From assembly GCA_030849075.1 (NCBI GenBank), contig JASAOO010003266.1:1-33685 (forward strand): DNA of 33,685 nt, read 5' to 3'. Made by a program: the position numbers and the translations under genes. The notes below the pieces were generated by a model that saw only the letters and a list, made by a program, of their open reading frames with translations, was not told the origin of the DNA and ran no database searches. The DNA comes from Zelonia costaricensis. Lineage: Eukaryota > Euglenozoa > Kinetoplastea > Trypanosomatida > Trypanosomatidae. Of the stretch, positions 18,150-27,302 are shown in pieces. Within the stretch, counting starts at the first letter, position 1. Each line of letters begins with the position of its first letter.

Positions 18150-18522
18150 CACCGAGACACGACACCGCGGATCTGCGTAAATGTGCGCGTGTGTGTGCGT
18201 CAACACCTCCAAGAGAAAAACTGATAAAGCAAAAACAAAGAGTAGAAAAAATGAAAACAAAAAAAAGGAGGGCATACAACAGGACAGGGACGCTCGTGTG
18301 GCACCGCGACAGATGGGGAAAGAAGAAGATTGTGCCTGGACGATGAGAGGCGGTCGGGGGGTGCACGCAGAGGAGCGACTTCTGCTTGGAGGGCGACGTG
18401 CGCCAAGCGGCACACACGAAGCACCTCCGCCTCATCACTTGCAGGAAAGAAAAACAAGTACGAGGAACACGAGGGAGCGGGCGTGGGAGCGAGGAAAGGG
18501 CGGTTCATAAAGCAAAGCGTCG

Positions 18523-18542
18523 ACACACACACACACACACAC
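18523..18542 (+). repeat. CA microsatellite
   Basis: An uninterrupted AC run on the plus strand, in the half of the spacer nearer to the upstream transporter gene. Confidence 0.9.
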
Positions 18543-20260
18543 CCGCACAACACACGGAGAGCAGAGGGAGGAGGAGGATTGAGAAAACGCGTGACGATTC
18601 GCGCACTGCTGTCGAGGTCACGCACACGCCTACACGCGCACGGTGCGACGCAGCAGGGGGACATGTGGCGGACGGTGACGAAGCTGCTTCGGCGAATGCG
18701 CGGGCAGCGGGGGACGGTACCAGCACCTCCGCTTCCTCCTCTCTCACCCACTCCCGTCTCTCGCGCGAAGGTGAGGCGCAAGAAAACAAAAGAGGACAAG
18801 AATGAAAAAAAAAAGCGAAGAGCAGAGTGCATCGACTTCTCAAGCCGCACAGTGCAAACGAAAGCACGCAAACAAGTGAGAAGGGCTGCTGGGACGGGCT
18901 CGCTGGGAAGGGGGAGGGGGAAGAGGTGTGATAACAGAGCGCGAGATTAGAGCACCCACGTAAACACGAACACACAAACAAACACGCACACAGAAGGCAA
19001 TAGGGATGTACAACAGACGGTGAAGGCTTGCGAGCATTCGCGACCTCTCCATCATTTGCTCTGTCCTTTTCTTTTTTCCCTCTGACCCTGAAGCCCTTCC
19101 GACTTTGCTCGGCGTCTTTCGCCGGGTGCACCGTCAGCGGCTACTGAGGCGGGGTGAGAAAGCGGGGCGCCGACGGTGGGGCCGAAGGTGCTGCAGGAGG
19201 GTTGCAGAGCGGCGGAGTGTCGAACCGCGCAGGTACGCGGTAGGCGGCAACACGGCGAGAGAGCAAAAGAAAAAAACAGCAGGGTCAGAGCAAGCAAAAG
19301 ACGGAGCGCGCGGAAAGGAAGCACAACACGGGAGAGAGCACGGTCAGGGCTTGACACGGCGGCGTAGGAAAGGGAAGACCGAGAAACGGGAGGGGAAGAG
19401 TGGGGACGGGAAACGGGCTGGCGGCTGGCGGCAGAGGACCTGACGAAAAGAAAGCAGAAAAAAAAAGAAACAGAACCACACCCACAGGAAAATCAGAGGA
19501 AATAAAACAAAGAAGCACGTTCGAGATCGAGTTGACAAGAAGAAACCGTTGACTGTCAAGACACCTGCACACACACACACACAGTGCAGTACTGACGACC
19601 ACAAGAGCTGTGTCTCACGAACGACCAGACAGACACGCACACAAACCAGATCAAGTGGAGACATGAGGATATACACCTTGACGACACGCGAAGTCAAGAA
19701 AAAAAACCCACACAAAGCGAGAAAGTGCACGAAGGGAGACAAAGCAAACGCGTTAAAGAGGCGTTGAGGCACCAAAGTGAGAAGAAGGGGGGTGAGGGAG
19801 GGGGAGGGAGGGGGAAGGGACGCGAATGCAGTTGACAGTGCGACAGCGTCAGGTTGCTTCTTCAGAAGAGCCGAGTGCAGATGAAGCAAGAGACAGAAAA
19901 GGGAAGGGGTAGGTGGGGACGGAGGCCCAAAGTGAAGCGTGGGTGCGGAAGACTGTCGAGTCCGAGGAGGGAGGCGGCGCGGAAGCAACGCAAACCTGGA
20001 AAGGCGGCAGGCGGCGCCACACCGTGAGGCGCACGAGGGCAAGAGCGACACACACAGAGGAGGGAAGACGCAGAAGATATCGCCAGACGTGGGCGCATCC
20101 TGCGGCGACGAAACGTGGAAGGGGAAGGCTGACACGAAAACACAACGAACGAGCGCGACTGGCTCGACGGGGCCGCGAGAGCGACGCTCCGCTTGTGGCG
20201 CGTAGAACACTCGTGGCTTCTGCCACTTCTGGGCTTCCCTTTGACAGGCGGCCCACGCTA

Positions 20261-22288
20261 CTACTCGCGGCGTGCCGCGTTGCTGTCGCTCTCGTCCAGA
20301 GCGACCTCCTTCACGGCGGCATTCTTGACCTCGTTGCGCACAGTCTCGCCATCCACGTTGATGTCGTCGCACACACGCGCGGCCGGCAGCAGCCACGAAA
20401 GCGGGATGATGATCAGTGGGCACAGAACATGACCAACCAGCACGAGCATCGGCACGTTGCTGAAGTCGCACGGCGGCTCTGTCGTGATGCTCCAGCCGTA
20501 CTCCATGATGAGCGAGCCAATAGACGTCGCCATCGTTTCGCCGAGGTTGGAGAAGCCGGCCATCAGCGCGTACACCATGCTCTCCGACCCGCGCGGGCAC
20601 AGGCGCGACAGCAGAATGACCACCGGCATCCAAGTAAGGTAGTAGCACACTTGGTAAACAACAGCATCGCCCATGATGTACATGGCGTGGTCCGGGATGC
20701 CAATCGCGATGTTCCAGCGCTTCACCATGATGATGTCAAAGATGGAGGCCAGGATCTGGACAATGGTCGTGACGACGAGCGTCATGCGGTAGCTGTGCTT
20801 CGAGAAGATGTAGTTGAACACCGTCACACCAGCGAGGCCGCCGATGTTGCCGATCACGGCGCTGATTGTGTTGTAGAAGGTGTACGAGAAGTGCGGGCCG
20901 CCAGGGACGCACTCCTCATCCGCGAGGTAGAAGCTGTCCAGTGCACCAGGCAGCTGCAGGTAGAAGACCATCTGGAGGTAGCCGAAGACGTTGGCCTTGG
21001 CAATCACCAGCGGCAGAGCCCAGAAGGACGCCGCGCAGCAGACAGTGGACACGACCACGCAGAGGATGAGCAGACCGAGTGTGTCGGCGAGGATGTTGCC
21101 GCAGGTCATGGCGACGACGGCGCACGTCATCAGCACGCTGTAGCCAAAGATCCGCCAATTGCGGCCGAACACCTCGCGGTTGACCTCGAAGGCGCCGAAG
21201 AGGCACATGCTCGGCTCACCGAGACGAGCGCGAGCCGCCGCCTCGAGGCCCTGCACCGCCTCGTCATCCAGCTCGTCCGAGTGTCCAAACTCGGGGACCA
21301 GCGCGCCGTCATCTTCGAGCTGCTGCCCGCTGATCCCGGTCCTTTCCTTTGTCGGCGTGTTGATCGGCTCCGTCTCGGCGGTGCTGCTACCCGGGGTGAG
21401 AAGCGCCCGCTGCACCTCCGCGCGCAGCCGCGCCTGCTCCGCCGAGACATCCAGGCCCAACTCTTCCCGCATCTCCGCCTCCAGCGCCAGCGCGTCCTCC
21501 CAGCGCTCGACCTGGTTCGTGCGCTCCTCGTACAGGTTGAAGAGGAAGATGGGAGCGCAGACCACCTGGAGACCGGCAGCGATGAAGACACCAACCTGCA
21601 CGCGGCTTGAGTCCGACAGCGGGCCCTGGATGGCGGCCGCGACGATGCCACCGACCATGATGAACCACCAGATGGAGCTCACCAGCGCGGCGCCGGCCTT
21701 GGGCTGGCGGCGCATGAGGCGACTGTACAGACCCTCGGAGAGGATGTCCACGTTCGCCTTACTGAACGCCGTAAGGAAGATGAAGGCACAGGCGGTGTTG
21801 GCCGACGACTCCTTCGCGGGCAGCAGACCCAGCAGCAGCGCGAAGATGCCGCCAAGGACGCAGGAGGCAAACATGTACCACCGCTTCGTGTACCCAAAGG
21901 CGGCGAAGGCGTCGCACAGCATGGCGGTGAAGGCCTTGATGGACCAGCCCATGGACGTGATACCGGACAGGCGCTGGTAGCGGAGACCCGAGAGCCCGTA
22001 GCGCTTCATGAAGAGCGGCTGCTTCGCGTAGCCAATGATGCGGTTGGCGACACCCTTGCAGAGGAAGTAGCAGATGCCAAAGGACCCGACACGGCCCGGC
22101 CCGTAGGAGGTGGCGGCCTCGCTGAAGATGGGGATGTGCTCCATGAAGGGCAGCCTGGCGTAAAGCCGGCGTGCACCGGGGTGGACGTAGTGGGGGCTGT
22201 ACTCGTTGTCGATGTCCGCGAGGGTGCGGCGTCCACCGTGGTGTGGCTGGCACGCGTCTGCCGCTTCGAAGCGCGCGTCGGAGGCCAT
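20261..22288 (-). CDS. Folate/biopterin transporter family (BT1) protein, 675 aa
   Basis: A multi-spanning membrane protein of the FBT/BT1 branch of the major facilitator superfamily. Family marks are the N-terminal YSPHYVHPGARRL (30-42), a YFLCKGV-type first membrane segment (74-80), RYQRLSG (103-109) with GWSIKAF (114-120), and the CPRGSESMVYALMAGFSNLG block (564-583). Hydrophobic segments fall at roughly 68-85, 110-130, 139-157, 165-182, 203-222, 232-251, 379-398, 404-429, 474-493, 505-523, 540-560 and 613-638. A hydrophilic loop (253-365) splits the two halves. Known relatives carry folate, biopterin or S-adenosylmethionine; the substrate here cannot be read. The start at 22288 is the first ATG after the acceptor at 22378; the in-frame ATG at 22417 lies within the pyrimidine tract. 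It is closely related to the gene at 25070-27130. Confidence 0.92.
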   Translation of the reverse strand: MASDARFEAADACQPHHGGRRTLADIDNEYSPHYVHPGARRLYARLPFMEHIPIFSEAATSYGPGRVGSFGICYFLCKGVANRIIGYAKQPLFMKRYGLSGLRYQRLSGITSMGWSIKAFTAMLCDAFAAFGYTKRWYMFASCVLGGIFALLLGLLPAKESSANTACAFIFLTAFSKANVDILSEGLYSRLMRRQPKAGAALVSSIWWFIMVGGIVAAAIQGPLSDSSRVQVGVFIAAGLQVVCAPIFLFNLYEERTNQVERWEDALALEAEMREELGLDVSAEQARLRAEVQRALLTPGSSTAETEPINTPTKERTGISGQQLEDDGALVPEFGHSDELDDEAVQGLEAAARARLGEPSMCLFGAFEVNREVFGRNWRIFGYSVLMTCAVVAMTCGNILADTLGLLILCVVVSTVCCAASFWALPLVIAKANVFGYLQMVFYLQLPGALDSFYLADEECVPGGPHFSYTFYNTISAVIGNIGGLAGVTVFNYIFSKHSYRMTLVVTTIVQILASIFDIIMVKRWNIAIGIPDHAMYIMGDAVVYQVCYYLTWMPVVILLSRLCPRGSESMVYALMAGFSNLGETMATSIGSLIMEYGWSITTEPPCDFSNVPMLVLVGHVLCPLIIIPLSWLLPAARVCDDINVDGETVRNEVKNAAVKEVALDESDSNAARRE
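20552..20617 (-). repeat. 66-bp tract identical in all three FBT genes
   Basis: This 66-nt stretch is base-for-base the same at 25379-25444 and 33171-33236. It encodes ILLSRLCPRGSESMVYALMA plus GF, the family signature. Identity includes synonymous positions, which points to recent homogenisation or duplication. Confidence 0.85.
21061..21255 (-). repeat. Near-identical tract shared with the neighbouring FBT gene
   Basis: 195 nt aligned with 25888-26082 show only two mismatches (near 21158 and 21173). It covers the end of the loop and membrane segments 7-8. The adjacent linker (21256-21403) is unrelated to its counterpart. Confidence 0.85.
21404..21508 (-). repeat. 105-bp tract identical to the neighbouring FBT gene
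   Basis: Identical to 26234-26338 over 105 nt. It encodes the acidic helix ERWEDALALEAEMREELGLD and the following residues of the central loop, directly before the variable linker. Confidence 0.87.
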
Positions 22289-22377
22289 GTTTGCTGCTGC
22301 TGTCGTTCCGCCCAGTGGCGTCACGGTCGTCAGGAGTTGAGGGGGCAGTGGGAAAGGGCCGGCGGTCTCTTCGAAGG

Positions 22378-22437
22378 CTTGGAGGGGTCGGCGCAACGTG
22401 AGAGGTGGAGAAGACAAGGAAAAAAAAAAGAGAGAAA
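22378..22437 (-). promoter_or_regulatory. Predicted trans-splice acceptor for the FBT gene at 20261-22288
   Basis: On the minus strand a strong T/C tract including ten T's (22401-22437) is followed by CCCCTCCAAG with AG at 22379-22378. No ATG occurs between it and the ATG at 22288. Confidence 0.5.
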
Positions 22438-23763
22438 TGATAGTTACTGAGGGTGTATGTGTGTTTGCTGTCTTTGTGTAGTGGAGTGGGTGGGTGGGGG
22501 GGGAGGAGGGGCTGTGTTTGCGTGCGTATGGTTATGCTATGTGACGTGCACTCGCCATGCAGTCATGGTCATGTTTTCCAGTTTTTGGATTCAGCGGCAA
22601 AGGGGAGAAAAAAGTGAGCAGGAGTCAGCGAAGGACGCGGTGGAGAGGCGAGCTGGCAGCTTGGCTCGAGCAGTTGTGGTCACTCGGGTTTCGCTGAGAG
22701 GAGGGAGGCATTGCGGTGGGTTAGAGGTCGGGGGAGGGGCAAACCCTTCGAAATCGCATGGGTCCGGCTCGGGCGCGGTGAGGTGAGGGGAGGGGGGAGG
22801 GGAGGCGGATTCGCAAGCCGTGGCAACAAAACAACAACGCGGCGTCTTGCACGTTTCTGCCTCCCTCCCGTTTCACCTTTCCACCCATCACCTCTTCGCC
22901 ACGACTCTGACCCGGCGCGCCGAGAGCGACTCCAGTGTTCGGTAGGGTGCGGGGGCTTGAGAGTATCTTGAGCCATATCACAAAGAGGAAAGGGTTTAGA
23001 GAAGGAACAGAGGGCAGAGGTAGAAGAACAAGAAAAAAAACAGAAGAACGGTACGCGTGGAGACTGACGGGAAGAATAGTGAGAGTGCCGGCGAGACTCA
23101 GCACTCCAAGTCACAGAGAAGGAAAGGAACAAAAAAGGGAGAGAAAAGGGTATAACGCTGTCTTGACGAGGGGACAGGCAACGTCGTGGCTGCATCGTTG
23201 CGAGCGTCCAGCGACACGTACTGGCTTCAGGTAAATAGACGTACTGATGGTAGCGGTGGTGAATCGGTGTCTGCGCACTGGAAAAGGCTGGATGAGTGGG
23301 ACAAGAAAAGAGCAGCAAACAAGGAGAAGAGAGCACAAGCAAAGTGGGAAAACTCTATAGTTTCCGCGGGACACGAGAGTAACAAACAAACACACTCTCA
23401 CACACACACACAGACACACGTGTACTCTTCCTTTTTCTTCTCTGGACAACTGGACAGCCAACACGTCACCGTGTCGCACCCTCTCTCTCAAAGTCAAAAA
23501 AAAACAAAGGCAAGAAACGCTGAGGCCGAGCGTTTACAACAAGGGAGCAGCCCGCACAATCACGCGCAGGGACAGGGCCATTCGGTTCTTTTTTTCCCGG
23601 TATTGACGTTATCACTCATAAAGCAACGCATACACAAAGCGAAGGGGTAGGGGTGGGTGGGTCGAGTACGCGCGCCGACTGTATGCACTAGCCGCACACT
23701 GCGCAACAGCAATCCTCAGTCAAGACGCCCCACGATCTCCCTCCCCCAAAAATGAAGAGGAAA

Positions 23764-23784
23764 ACACACACACACACACACACA
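23764..23784 (+). repeat. CA microsatellite, FBT 3' flank
   Basis: An uninterrupted AC run on the plus strand, 1.3 kb beyond the stop of the upstream transporter gene. Confidence 0.9.
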
Positions 23785-24234
23785 AGGCACACAATCACGT
23801 ACGAGATCATCACGAGGAGGTAAGATCACGATGGAAAAAGGAAGAAAAAAAACGAACGGTCCTTTCCTTAGATGGAAAACAGAAGCTTGAAGACACGCAC
23901 GACGATCACTTTATGGGCGGTGGGGAGGGGGGGGGGGTTTACAACGGCGGCGAAAGCAAGTCTGAGCTTGCTACGGTGGAGGGCGAAACCAACGTACGAG
24001 AAAACAAAGACGTGACACGTGGAAGAGACGCTAAAAAGCCCACCCGGGCTGTGACGCAGAACAGAAAGAAAAGGGGGGGGGGGGAGAAAGGCACCTGGGG
24101 CGTGTGGAACGAAGAGGGCGAGCGCGCTGTGCCGCAGATGGGAAAAAGTGGGAGAGAGGTGGGCAGAGAAGAAGAAGAATCGCGCACCTAACCACAAGCG
24201 CGGGTACGCCCTTTACTAAGAAGAAGAGTGTGAG

Positions 24235-24251
24235 ACACACACACACACACA
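24235..24251 (+). repeat. CA microsatellite, FBT 3' flank
   Basis: An AC run on the plus strand, about 0.8 kb beyond the transporter stop. Confidence 0.9.
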
Positions 24252-24879
24252 TGTAGACTCACACGGCCAACACGGAGCGACGAAGCTTTTACCGTAGACG
24301 GAGTGCACTTCGGAAAAGCAGAAAAAACGGTTTAGCCCAGAGCCGTTCGTGTACCACACACAACACACACGCACGGAATCAAGGCGGAAGGGCGTGAAGG
24401 CACCAAAGCACCGCGCAGAAGAGAAAAAAAAAGGAGGACGAGGCGATGATGCGCTGATGTGGAAAGAGAAACGAAAGGGTGGAGGCGGGTTGAAACACAT
24501 GAAGGAGAGCAGGGGCGAACGAACAACGCATCTTTGCTGCACGGAGTCCCGCCACGGCTGCAGCTTCGCTGCTTCGGCGCCCTGGTTTCGCCTCTGGTCA
24601 CATCGCTGCCGTGAAAAGAAGGACCCTTCCCCCCCTCCACTGGCACAGGATGCGCAGGGTGAGGACGACCAACATCGAAGACGCCTGAACCCTCGAGAAA
24701 TTCGGTGACGCACAAGACGCGTCCGCGCATACAGCATCCAAGGGAAGACGAGGAAATCAGCAAAGAAAAAAAAGGCACAAAGAAAGCGTTCGACCGCAGC
24801 CTCTTCAGTGATGGTGTGAGGAGGAGGGCAGATCGCATGAGAAAGGTCGAAAAAACAAAGAAGGCCAGAAACACCAGGG

Positions 24880-24894
24880 CACACACACACACAC
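24880..24894 (+). repeat. Short CA repeat, FBT 3' flank
   Basis: An AC run on the plus strand, about 180 nt beyond the transporter stop, followed by a G run. Confidence 0.85.
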
Positions 24895-25069
24895 GCGAGG
24901 GGGGGGTGGAGAGAGTACGGCATCAAGGGTGTGCTAGTCGTTAAACCCTGCTCACATAGTTTCATGGAGAACCAACATCAACATGAAAACAAGAGAAGCG
25001 ACACAGCGGTACATTGAGAAGCTAACGCACAGACGAAGAAAAACTCGGTGCCCTGACGGCGTCAGCCAG

Positions 25070-27130
25070 TCACGCGCCGTGGCGTGCGCGTGGGGTGGCG
25101 CCTTCCTGGTCACCCGCATCGTCGTGACCCAGGTCCTGCACCACTTTGTTCTTCACCTCCGTGCGAACCGTCTCGCCATCCACGTCGATGTTGTCGCACA
25201 CACGCGCGGCCGGCAGCAGCAGCGAGAGCGGGATGATCAGCAGCGGACACAGAACATGACCGACCAGCACGAGCATCGGCACGTTGCTGAAGTCGCACGG
25301 CGGGCTCGTGACGATGCCCCAGCCGTACTCCATGATCAATGCACCGACAGAGGACGACATCGACTGCCCCAGGTTTCCGAAGCCGGCCATCAGCGCGTAC
25401 ACCATGCTCTCCGACCCGCGCGGGCACAGGCGCGACAGCAGAATCACGTGCGGCATCCACGCCAAGTAACTGCAAACTTGGTAAACAACAGCATCGCCCA
25501 TGATGTACATGGCGTGGTCCGGGATGCCAATCGCGATGTTCCAGCGCTTCACCATGACGATGTCGAAGATGGAGGCCAGGATCTGGACAATGGTCGTGAC
25601 GTTGGTAGTAAGGCGGTAGCTGTGCTTCGAGAAGATGTAGTTGAACACCGTCACGCCAGCGAGACCCGCGACGTTGCCGATCACGGCACCCACCGTGTTG
25701 TAGAAGGTGTACGAGAAGTTCGGGCCGCCAGGGACGCACTCGGAGTCGGCTAGGTAGAAGTTCGTGAGCGCACCGGGCAGCTGCAGGTAGCACACCTTTT
25801 GAAGGTAGCCGAATACGTTGGCCTTGGCAATCACCAGCGGCAGAGCCCAGAAGGACGACGCGCAGCACACGGTGGACACGATCACGCAGAGGATGAGCAG
25901 ACCGAGTGTGTCGGCGAGGATGTTGCCGCAGGTCATGGCGACGACGGCGCACGTCATCAGCACGCTGTAGCCAAAGATCCGCCAGTTGCGGCCGAACACG
26001 TCGCGGTTGACCTCGAAGGCGCCGAAGAGGCACATGCTCGGCTCACCGAGACGAGCGCGAGCCGCCGCCTCGAGGCCCTGCATAGCCCCGGCTTCCTCCA
26101 CTTCGTCGTCCACTTCTTCCAAGTCTGCCATCTCCGCCAACAAGACGCCGGCCTGCTGGGTGTCTGCCGGGCAGGTCGCAGGAGTCTTCTGAACGTGTGC
26201 TGGCTCGCTGCTGACGCTCGACGAGCTTAGGTACGCCCGCTGCACCTCCGCGCGCAGCCGCGCCTGCTCCGCCGAGACATCCAGGCCCAACTCTTCCCGC
26301 ATCTCCGCCTCCAGCGCCAGCGCGTCCTCCCAGCGCTCCACGCGGTTCGGCCGCTCGTCAAACAGGTTGAAGAAGAAAATCGGCGAGCAGAGCATCTGCA
26401 AGGCGGCTGCGATGAAGATGCCGATCTGCACGTTGCTCGAGTCCGACAGCGGCCCCTGCACCGCGGCAGCGACGATGCAGCCGACCATGATGAACCACCA
26501 GATCCAGCTGACAAAGGCAGGGCCGGCCTTGGGCTGGCGGCGCATGAGGCGGCTGTACAGACCCTCGGACAGGATGTCCACGTTCGCGATGCCGTAAGAC
26601 AGCAGGAAGATGAAGGCACAGGCGGTGTTGGCAGACGACTCCTTCGCGGGCAGCAGACCAAGAATGAGCGTGAAGACACCACCGAGAAGCGTGGAGGCAA
26701 ATATGTACCACCGCTTCGTGTACCCAAAGGCGGCGAAGGCGTCGCACAGCATGGCGGTGAAGGCCTTGATGGACCAGCCCATGAAAGAGATACCGGACAG
26801 GCGCTGGTAGCGCTCCCCGTCGATGCCGTAGCGGTTCATGAAGAGCGGCTGGGTGGCGTACGTGATGATGTTGTCCGAGGCGCCCTTGCTGAGGAAGTAG
26901 CAGACACCAAATGCCCCCACGCGTGTGGGCCCGTACGCGGTGGCGGCTTCGCCGAAGATGGGGATCTTCTGCATGAAGGGCGCAGCGGCGAAGAGGCGGC
27001 GTGCACCGGGGTGGACGTAGTGGGGGCTGTACTCGTCATCGATGCTGCCGGGCATCACCTGCTGGTGACCCCTCTCCACGCCGAGGGCGTCGTGGTGCCC
27101 GCCCTCGCCGTGGCGACTCGCTGAGGTCAT
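25070..27130 (-). CDS. Folate/biopterin transporter family (BT1) protein, 686 aa
   Basis: A tandem paralogue of the gene at 20261-22288 with the same twelve-segment plan and the same signatures (YSPHYVHPGARRL near the N terminus, CPRGSESMVYALMAGF near the C terminus). The first 30 residues, the linker about 300-350 and the last 25 residues differ from the sister gene, while long tracts between are almost identical in DNA. Differences such as TNVTTIVQ, YLAWMPHVI and NFYLADSEC lie in the second half and could affect the substrate. The protein ends in a short Asp/Gly/His-rich tail instead of the longer acidic tail of the partial gene at the right edge. The start at 27130 is the first ATG after the acceptor at 27235; the frame upstream to 27292 translates the GT repeat as His-Thr. 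The transport substrate (folate, pterin, AdoMet or other) is undetermined. Confidence 0.92.
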   Translation of the reverse strand: MTSASRHGEGGHHDALGVERGHQQVMPGSIDDEYSPHYVHPGARRLFAAAPFMQKIPIFGEAATAYGPTRVGAFGVCYFLSKGASDNIITYATQPLFMNRYGIDGERYQRLSGISFMGWSIKAFTAMLCDAFAAFGYTKRWYIFASTLLGGVFTLILGLLPAKESSANTACAFIFLLSYGIANVDILSEGLYSRLMRRQPKAGPAFVSWIWWFIMVGCIVAAAVQGPLSDSSNVQIGIFIAAALQMLCSPIFFFNLFDERPNRVERWEDALALEAEMREELGLDVSAEQARLRAEVQRAYLSSSSVSSEPAHVQKTPATCPADTQQAGVLLAEMADLEEVDDEVEEAGAMQGLEAAARARLGEPSMCLFGAFEVNRDVFGRNWRIFGYSVLMTCAVVAMTCGNILADTLGLLILCVIVSTVCCASSFWALPLVIAKANVFGYLQKVCYLQLPGALTNFYLADSECVPGGPNFSYTFYNTVGAVIGNVAGLAGVTVFNYIFSKHSYRLTTNVTTIVQILASIFDIVMVKRWNIAIGIPDHAMYIMGDAVVYQVCSYLAWMPHVILLSRLCPRGSESMVYALMAGFGNLGQSMSSSVGALIMEYGWGIVTSPPCDFSNVPMLVLVGHVLCPLLIIPLSLLLPAARVCDNIDVDGETVRTEVKNKVVQDLGHDDAGDQEGATPRARHGA
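25888..26082 (-). repeat. Counterpart of the near-identical FBT tract
   Basis: Pairs with 21061-21255 (193 of 195 positions equal by eye). The identity ends abruptly where the variable linker begins. Confidence 0.85.
26234..26338 (-). repeat. Counterpart of the identical 105-bp FBT tract
   Basis: Identical to 21404-21508 over its whole length, then diverging immediately on both sides. Confidence 0.87.
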
Positions 27131-27149
27131 GGTGCTGAAGGGAAGACCC

Positions 27150-27172
27150 GTGTGTGTGTGTGTGTGCGTGTG
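27150..27172 (+). repeat. GT repeat in an FBT 5' flank
   Basis: A GT run with one GC interruption on the plus strand, 20 nt upstream of the ATG at 27130; (CA)n in the leader of the transcript. Confidence 0.9.
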
Positions 27173-27234
27173 CTGTCCACGCAGTTGAGTACGGGTGAAC
27201 TTGTGGGGAGGTCCGGAGAGGGGGCGGCGGTACT

Positions 27235-27302
27235 CTTGTTGGTAGGCGTGTGTCGGTGCGAGGAGAGAAGGGGTGCGAGGAGGGAGGAGCAAAGAAAAGC
27301 GG
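27235..27302 (-). promoter_or_regulatory. Predicted trans-splice acceptor for the FBT gene at 25070-27130
   Basis: A C/T-rich tract at about 27260-27302 (minus strand) is followed by CAACAAG with AG at 27236-27235. The leader would be about 105 nt without an upstream ATG. Confidence 0.45.

Larger units (their letters stand above)
17479..20260. other. 2.8-kb spacer downstream of the left FBT gene
   Basis: No gene is supported. It should hold the 3'UTR of the transporter gene at 20261-22288 and the leader of the 813-aa gene. CA repeats on the plus strand (19568-19583, 18523-18542) lie toward the transporter, and GT repeats (18128-18149, 17535-17561) toward the next gene. An AT-rich island is at 17807-17925. 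At about 19048-19098 the plus strand has a C/T-rich tract ending in AG, opposite to the surrounding bias. Confidence 0.6.
22289..25069. other. 2.8-kb spacer between two FBT genes
   Basis: No gene is supported. It is purine-rich on the plus strand almost throughout, with many A tracts toward 23000-25000. CA repeats on the plus strand occur at 23391-23419 (imperfect), 23764-23784, 24235-24251 and 24880-24894, all in the 3' flank of the gene at 25070-27130. A local reversal of the strand bias lies at about 22850-22930. No transporter pseudogene fragment was noticed. Confidence 0.6.

Noticed and set aside
19913..21610. 565-aa open frame on the plus strand opposite the FBT gene
   Set aside because: It is the antisense shadow of a conserved transporter; its His/Arg/Asp-rich repeats mirror the sense codons, and a shorter similar shadow occurs opposite the sister gene.
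23391..23419. CRISPR-like or tandem-array reading of spaced CA repeats
   Set aside because: These are eukaryotic microsatellites with no constant repeat-spacer unit.
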